NCBI RefSeq assembly: GCF_001653235.2 | Contig: NC_035794.1 | Location: forward strand, 1,426,001-1,490,000 | From: Pochonia chlamydosporia 170 | Lineage: Eukaryota > Ascomycota > Sordariomycetes > Hypocreales > Clavicipitaceae | Direction of reading: 5' to 3' | Length of the DNA: 64,000 bases | In this document: positions 58,301 through 64,000 of the stretch, piece after piece | Layout: each line of letters starts with the position of its first letter | Position numbering within the stretch: the stretch's first letter is position 1 | Program-made: the position numbers and the translations under genes | Notes under the pieces: generated by a model | The model's input: the letters and a program-made list of their open reading frames with translations, nothing else | Databases searched by the model: none | Told to the model about the DNA's origin: nothing

Positions 58301-60071
58301 AAATAGATGCGAGTGCTGCGCATTTTCCAGATCATTGCCTGTAGTACCCGGTGAAGCTCTGCCGAGCAAGGTGGTTGGTTGAGGGAGAAGCTGCTGCATA
58401 ATTTTTGAACGTATGTGCTGTCAAAAGCAGATGGGCGCTGGTAGAGCAGCTGCAGAATGCATGATTGAAGAAGTTGAAGGTATGTTTTCCGTCGATAGTC
58501 AGAGTTACTGAAGCAGTACCAGAGAGTAATGGCGTCCGCTTCTGCCAGGCGACGCCTTGCAAGCCAGCCTGCGAGTACCGACTTCCCGGCCCCGGGAGCA
58601 CCGTATACGGCAACAAGGCTAAGATCGGGCCCAAGAGCCTCAATTGCCCAGTTCAGGGTTCCATCCATTGGTTCAGACGAGCTGTAAGTAATGGGTGACG
58701 AAGCAGGCCCAAAAGAGGCAATACGCAGTCGAAACTGTAACAACAGAAGCAAATCCTCTGTTTTGAAATCAGAAAATGCCAGAACCATTTGATGCTGGGA
58801 TATTTGGATAGAGCGATGAAAGGATTATCTCACCTTCTCTAGAGCACATCCACGTCTTCCTAATGTTATCAGCCAGCTGCGTCCGAAGCCTGGCACTGTG
58901 ACCGTTACAACATCTTGTATCGTTCGTTTCAAGGTCCGTGTACACGGCTGGTAGTCGATTCGCTGTTGTGGAAAGCGTTCGCATTAGGTTCTGAATGTTT
59001 CACAAGAAGAGACACAAATTAATTCTAGTTTTGGGATTCAAAAGAGAGATCGCTTCATGGCATTATTTGTGTGCTTACCATGCCGTGGTGGTTTGTGATG
59101 TCAAGACCACCAGTAGTAGCCACGACCTGATACTGATGGCGCAGATATTCGAAAAGTAATGAAGTTGAGTGGAGTGTTTCTGTACCCGCATCGAATAAAG
59201 TCCTCATAGCAATGTGTCTCTGATCCACGCTTGGTATTGAGGACATGATTTGACGCAAAAGAACATCTTCCCATCCTCGTGGCGTCTCAGAGGCACCGCA
59301 AATAATCTACAACATTTTATAATTAGTCGCGAATGGAAGAGTAATACAACTACGGCGGCAAGGGTTTATCATACCAGCATCCGCGTTTGGCTCGCCGTGA
59401 CGAAAAATCTTGCATCGTGGTTGGCAACCCAGAGCGCCTGAAACACCGTATTGCGTTAACCCTCGTCATTTTCTACATATCTCACGTTTACTTGCTTCCA
59501 TGGTTCAGTCTTCAACCTTACCTTCTTGACAACTGCCGCTCCAACGTTGTGGCAGAGGAAGATGATGGGTACCTGGAGGAGTTAGTCGCATTCCTCGCAA
59601 TCAAGAGAGGAGTGTCTGGTGCAAGAAAGGATCTGGTAGGTTTACGGCATTTTCATCACCCCTCTCTGATTCTATGGCCTGCAGAAGCGTAGTAGCAGCT
59701 TGTCGCAGCGTTGATTCCCTAAGGATGTTGTGACTGGACAGATCCGACTCGTATTGATAGGCCAGAATTCTCCCGTTGAATATGGAGGCAACTTCTTGAT
59801 AAACGTCCGCAAGCCAGTTCGTTACAATTCCATTATATTTTTCCTCGCACCAAGTCGTTTGATGATCACTGTACGCGCCGTGAAGGGCTATGATGCTACA
59901 TGCCACATCATGTCGTTAGCGAAAAAGTTGTTGCATGATGAGGCAAAAAGCATCAAAACCATACTCAGCTCGTTCTTTATTGGAGTCGTTCGTTCTTTTG
60001 CGCATGACCTGAAGACCTAGTCGCTTAGGCATACTCTGTAGCATCTGCTGGTATTCCATTGTGGGAGGCAT
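55365..60071 (-). CDS. NLR-like receptor: hydrolase-like, NACHT, ankyrin, zinc finger; apparent frameshift
   Basis: Nine exons read: 60071-59965, 59895-59646, 59572-59522, 59437-59375, 59306-59079, 58990-58834, 58757-56641, 56577-55684 and 55585-55365. Fungal STAND receptor of the type linked to self/non-self recognition. N-terminal part (exons 1-6) resembles a DUF676/lipase-like alpha/beta hydrolase: DIIALHGAYSDHQTTW, then VPIIFLCHNVGAAVVKK where the nucleophile Ser of HSxGG is Asn. NACHT: Walker A VYGAPGAGKSVL, Walker B YFVIDAVDECDD. Winged-helix region and about seven ankyrin repeats follow. The final exons encode SCGIC...HCCGCSDRC...CPDCYE, a ZZ/RING-like zinc-binding tail. Between NACHT (stop at 56758) and ankyrins (open from about 56790) the frame changes without a convincing intron, so the allele may be broken. 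All other junctions join in frame. Confidence 0.8.
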
Positions 60072-61222
60072 GGCTGGTTCTGGCAGAGAAGGTCGAAAGA
60101 AAGAGTCAAGTACAGAGTGCAGCGGGCAGCGTTGGTGACATGGCAGACAAAGGCTGCGTCTCTGATACAGCCAAGCTGAGGTCAGACTATGTGAGCTGTT
60201 CAATTCTGGTAATGAACTTGAGGTTGCTTTGTCATGGCAAAATGTGTTCATCTATGGAGCGAATGTATCACCTGGTACCAAATTGCTGCCAAGTCTCAAC
60301 GTATCAGCATCAATGAACAGATCAACGCTCTGTGTCGGGTGCGAGCCTGGTTTCTTGAGCAGCCGCTTCACATACTACCCATCCATTATGTACAGTTCAA
60401 TTCTTTTGAGCAACTGTTTCGGATCATCAAACAAAGAGTCCGCTCCGTCCCAGAGCCGCGTCAGAAGCCAATCCCCACAACTGACGCATCGGTTGGATGA
60501 TTGTAGCCTTGTACTAGAGGTGATTCAGTCGAGTTCATCAGCAGAGTGTTCTGTGCCAATATTTTTGAACGAGCTTATTTCATGACATGGTCGTGTGCGC
60601 TTGGCGTTCATGGCCTCCTTGGGTGTGGTTCATGTTGGGTCAATTGGTTTGGTTCGAAATAGTCTTTGGTTCTACAAGGGAGACCATGTTGAATCTGGCT
60701 CGTAGGCGCATTCCATCACGGTGATCAGATGACGATGCCCAGTGTTCAGCAGGGCAAGCTGATAAGACGCAGCGAAATTGCCGTTTTGCTCAATCCTACC
60801 TTTCTTTCACTTTGTTTTGCCTGCGGTGTCTGGCTTCTCGGCACTGCTCATGCTGCCAATCGAATTGTATTCACTGAAATCCAAGAATATTGGCATCACT
60901 CTTGACGTCCCATGACCGGCGGTAGTGAACGCTGATAACTTGAGGAAGATTTCTCCTGCCATGACAATCATGCTGAATTTCTTTATTGGCAGATCCTAAC
61001 CATAGTCATGAGCAGATACATGCTATAAAGACACATGTCTGCAAAAGAAGAGGTTCAAATTGTAAATAATGACCCATGTCGGGATCAAGCTTGCTAACAT
61101 TGACTGCTGGGCGTGTGGTTCGCCAGTCCCGCGACTTCAAGCTATGAATACTAATCATAGCACAGACACTAAAAGAATACAAAGAGGTGAAGTTAAAAAG
61201 ATCCGTAGAAAAGGCCATTTGC
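60072..61222. other. Intergenic, 1.15 kb
   Basis: Promoter side of the receptor gene and 3' flank of the repeat-protein gene. No other gene recognised; short frames lack coding character. Confidence 0.45.
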
Positions 61223-62071
61223 CTAATCTTTCTCGAATGTCCCGACGTACTGAACACCGCAGTCCTTCACATAATAGCCGGTTAATACGCGAGGTCCAAA
61301 CCCTTGGCTAGCCATGTACTTGTAGCCCGACTCGAACGATTCACGAGTACCCCAGGTCTGGCCGTATGTTACCGCCTGATCCCAACCCCCGGAGCTATAT
61401 CGTTGCCAGACTGCATCAAACATGGGCTGTCCATTAACCGAGAAGGCGTCCAAGGAGATTGCCTTGTATCCATCTGCCATTGGACCATTGTCCATGCGAG
61501 GCTTTCCAAGGGCGGGATACCAATCACCATGCCAGTCTGCCGTCGTGCGCTTTCCCCAGGTAGCAGCAAAACGCATCTCATTTCCTACAGTGTACCTGGT
61601 AAGAGTGGTAACACGAAGTGGACTAAGGGCAGATATCTTGGCCCTGAATCCCGCTTCCGTCATGTCCCGCTGCTGTTGCCAAGTGACGGCCGCTGACGGC
61701 TTTTCCCAGATAGTTGCGAATCTTGGCTCTCCATTCTCGATGTTGTACGCATTCAAAACGACCGGGTGGTACTTTTGGGCCTTGAGCTGGGCAGAAAGTG
61801 CGTCGTAAGCAGCCCCAGTGAGGCCATGTCGAGCCACCCAAGGTACGGAGGTACTCGTCTTCTTCCATATTCCTGAGAAGAGTGTGTGGTTGTGCTCGTC
61901 AGGGTAGCCACTGACATAGGTGAGGCGGTATCCTGCCTTAACGAGCTCATTGAACTTTTGTTGGTATGCCGTGCTGTTCAGTCCCAGCTCATACTGGTAG
62001 ACGGGAGCGATGGCTGCCGTGTAGGCTGTAGTGGCCAAGAGAAGGACCGTAGCCGTGAGTTTCGCTAACAT
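61223..62071 (-). CDS. Secreted tandem-repeat protein (BTRD1-like)
   Basis: Intronless, 282 residues from the ATG at 62071; the open frame extends further to 62305 but the extra part is not protein-like and a signal peptide starts at 62071 (MLAKLTATVLLLATTAYTAA). The mature protein is built from about five repeats of 45-50 residues, each with a HGLT/DMT-type start, a helix, a strand with Y or V...LxxY and a final F.A.W.K. Examples are ARHGLTGAAYDALSAQLKAQ, EPRFATIWEKP and EMRFAATWGKR. This is the pattern of bacterial tandem repeat domain 1, known also from the N-terminal half of fungal polyglycine hydrolases; here the beta-lactamase-like catalytic half is absent. Likely extracellular binding protein; partner unknown. 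One late Cys (DCGVQ). Confidence 0.75.
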   Translation of the reverse strand: MLAKLTATVLLLATTAYTAAIAPVYQYELGLNSTAYQQKFNELVKAGYRLTYVSGYPDEHNHTLFSGIWKKTSTSVPWVARHGLTGAAYDALSAQLKAQKYHPVVLNAYNIENGEPRFATIWEKPSAAVTWQQQRDMTEAGFRAKISALSPLRVTTLTRYTVGNEMRFAATWGKRTTADWHGDWYPALGKPRMDNGPMADGYKAISLDAFSVNGQPMFDAVWQRYSSGGWDQAVTYGQTWGTRESFESGYKYMASQGFGPRVLTGYYVKDCGVQYVGTFEKD

Positions 62072-62913
62072 CTTGGAAGTTGGAGCGTAGATATCGCCTT
62101 GGATGCCGTAAATGTAAGAATAAGTAAGAAGAAAGGGCAACCGAAGCCTAAATGAGTGTAAAGAAGAATATTTCTCTTGGCAAAACGAACGAACAGTCTG
62201 AAATACGACTGGAGGGCCAATAGAGAAGATATTGAAGTAAACTTGGCATACACAACTGGCTTCTCGTCCTTTAAATAGCAAGACTTCGACAATAACGGCT
62301 GACATTACCCCTGACTAGTGCTAGGCTGTGGATATAACCATCACGGATCAACAATTCAAACCCCAGCAGCTGAAAACCTCGCCCCTCTATTAGCCGTTAT
62401 GTTTGCCAAGGTTGTGCTTTTAAGGTCGTCAGCACCATCTTTGTTTATTTCTGCAATCTTGTTTTGATGCCGAAGTTGTATGCCAGCTTAGATCACTTCG
62501 CAGGCAAAAGTCGTTCATTTCATGTCTTAGCAGCTCAAGAATGACGTGTCTCATTAACCATCTTCATTAAAATACACAATGTGCAGCATCGGTTATCCTT
62601 TTGTGATTCTGGGTACTTCTTGCATTTCATCCGGCCTAAGATCCGCGTCGAAGGAGGCTAATACAGCTCTTTTTTGAACAGGAACGGGCTTACCTGAAGC
62701 TGGATACGAAATTCTTACAGATACAATGCGACGACTAAAATATAGAACTGCGACGATATAAGAGAGTTTAGGACCGCCATGACGATATCATCCATAAGAG
62801 ACGCAGGCCATGATGGCGATGTGATGCCTTGAGAGTTCATTGTAAATGAAGGATACAACTCTTTGCATATCATACACCACTTCAACGTTTTGAAGAGCTA
62901 CAGAATTCGTTGA
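62072..62913. other. Intergenic, 842 bases
   Basis: Promoter of the repeat-protein gene and 3' flank of the hydrolase gene. No other gene seen. Confidence 0.5.
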
Positions 62914-63801
62914 TTAACTCTTTCCAGGCGTCAATTGTTGAATAGCATCCACAACTTGCTCTGGCGCTTCCCGTGGTAGAAAATGTCCAACACCAGGCAA
63001 TACCTTCCTCTCATACCGATCAAGAAAGTAACAATCTTTAGACTCAGACGTGACAATTAGATTATCAGCATCTTTCTCCCCATGCAACATCATTGTAGGC
63101 ACTCGAATGGGTGGGTTTTGCCGTAACTGCCTTTCAAGTTCTTCATTCTCTGCAGCCCCAGGGACTTCTCCCCAGCGCTGGAGGTAGGCATGAATACTAA
63201 TCGGAGCCCAGTCATCATTATCCCACGATGCGGCAGCGGTTTCGAATTCTTCGTCGGTAAACTTCCAACCAGGTGACCAATCCTTCCATAAGTAGCGGCA
63301 GAGCTGTCGTCGGTTATTCTCGAAGGCCAAGTGGCCTTGTTTGGTGGTGACGAGCCATTCATACCAATATGCTTTCATTAGGTCGAATGGTAGTTCATGA
63401 ATTGGTTTAGATGTTGCATAGCCTGCTGAAAGTGCGACTAGTCCTGATATTTTGTTGCTGAACAAAGCTGCGACCACGTAACCCGCGCGGGCTCCCCAAT
63501 CGTGACCAACAACTAGGACATTAGACAGATTCAGTCCATTGATAAAATCAGCTAGGTCTTGACCGATAGCCGCAATTGCTCCACTTCTGAGTGTGCTTTT
63601 GTCCCGAAACGTTGTTGGCGAACAACCGCGGAGGTATGGGGTCAAAATTCGATAACCAAGCTCGCAGAGTTTCGGTGTGACTTTATCCCAACAGTGAGGG
63701 TGATCTGGCCAGCCGTGTATGAGAACAACTGCCCTGCCGGTCGGATGACCAAACTCCTCATAAGCAATGTTGAGAAATTCAGTCTGAATGAAATTTACCA
63801 T
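62914..63801 (-). CDS. Alpha/beta hydrolase, epoxide hydrolase-like
   Basis: 295 residues, no intron. The ATG at 63801 (MVNFIQTEFLNIAYEEFG) is the first in frame; an upstream extension would start only at TTG. Fold marks: oxyanion loop VVLIHGWPDHPHCWDK, nucleophile elbow LVVGHDWGARAGY with Asp, and catalytic His in LPGVGHFLPREAPEQV. An Asp nucleophile points to soluble epoxide hydrolases and haloalkane dehalogenases rather than esterases, and HGWP is the epoxide hydrolase form. The cap region contains Tyr and Trp residues (LMKAYWYEWL) that could supply the ring-opening tyrosines, though I cannot assign them. Cytosolic; substrate unknown. Confidence 0.85.
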   Translation of the reverse strand: MVNFIQTEFLNIAYEEFGHPTGRAVVLIHGWPDHPHCWDKVTPKLCELGYRILTPYLRGCSPTTFRDKSTLRSGAIAAIGQDLADFINGLNLSNVLVVGHDWGARAGYVVAALFSNKISGLVALSAGYATSKPIHELPFDLMKAYWYEWLVTTKQGHLAFENNRRQLCRYLWKDWSPGWKFTDEEFETAAASWDNDDWAPISIHAYLQRWGEVPGAAENEELERQLRQNPPIRVPTMMLHGEKDADNLIVTSESKDCYFLDRYERKVLPGVGHFLPREAPEQVVDAIQQLTPGKS

Positions 63802-64000
63802 GTTTCTGGTCAACAATGCCGATGCATGTGACGGTGTCCGTAAATCAAGGAGGAAGTCTATACCAAGCAGCAAAGTATTTGGGCGTAATGGTTGGAATTT
63901 CTACAATTAGTTGCGATGGAACATTGTTTCTGTCGGTCAACAGCACCCCTTCGTGGAAGGGCGTACAGATTGCAGACGACTTGATGTCATGTTTACGTCA
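63802..64000. other. Window edge, no gene seen
   Basis: Promoter side of the hydrolase gene. Confidence 0.5.

Noticed and set aside
62072..62305. N-terminal extension of the BTRD1-like protein
   Set aside because: A classical signal peptide begins at 62071; the extension would bury it.
1..64000. CRISPR array, prophage or bacterial operon
   Set aside because: No direct-repeat array was seen and all genes have fungal families with spliceosomal introns.

Overview
The window reads as a nuclear contig of a filamentous ascomycete, most likely Sordariomycetes/Hypocreales. Genes carry short introns, commonly 50-85 bases and several of exactly 57, with CTAAC/CTGAC-type branch sites. Fungal families are everywhere: a 1,3-beta-glucan synthase (FKS1), Zn2Cys6 regulators, a Clr5-domain protein, a NACHT-ankyrin receptor and small secreted cysteine-containing proteins. 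The call is from protein families and gene structure only; I cannot name a species. Exon boundaries were read by eye from splice signals and reading-frame continuity.

Layout. 1-4.6 kb: ABC transporter of the MRP/Yor1 type, cut by the left edge. 4.6-8.35 kb: no gene seen. 8.35-11.1 kb: a seven-helix-type membrane protein and the exosome cap subunit CSL4. 11.8-16.4 kb: three genes for secreted or surface proteins. 17.5-18.3 kb: a three-exon gene with a weak SET-like C-terminus. 19.6-25.4 kb: FKS1, convergent with a phosphate-type MFS transporter (25.9-28.0 kb). 28.7-30.7 kb: protein with a STAND-type N-terminal region but no NTPase. 30.7-38.7 kb: gene-poor accessory stretch with a decayed hAT transposon, a Clr5-domain gene and a bZIP-like regulator without a zipper. 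38.7-51 kb: two permease plus Zn2Cys6 modules, the second also carrying a secreted agmatinase-type ureohydrolase and a fumarylacetoacetate hydrolase-fold enzyme. 52.8-54.4 kb: a small cysteine-rich secreted peptide and an orphan cysteine-rich exon. 55.4-60.1 kb: a nine-exon NLR-like receptor with hydrolase-like, NACHT, ankyrin and zinc-finger-like parts and an apparent frameshift. 61.2-63.8 kb: a secreted tandem-repeat protein and an alpha/beta hydrolase.

How the genes work together. The clearest functional grouping is 44.9-52.4 kb: agmatinase and permease are divergent from one promoter region and a Zn2Cys6 regulator follows, which suggests uptake and breakdown of a guanidino compound or polyamine precursor. 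The 38.7-42.9 kb permease and regulator are divergent and may form a second such unit. Secreted proteins cluster in 11.8-16.4 kb and 52.8-54.4 kb. FKS1, CSL4 and the transporters are housekeeping-type genes. No tRNA, rRNA or CRISPR array was found by reading.
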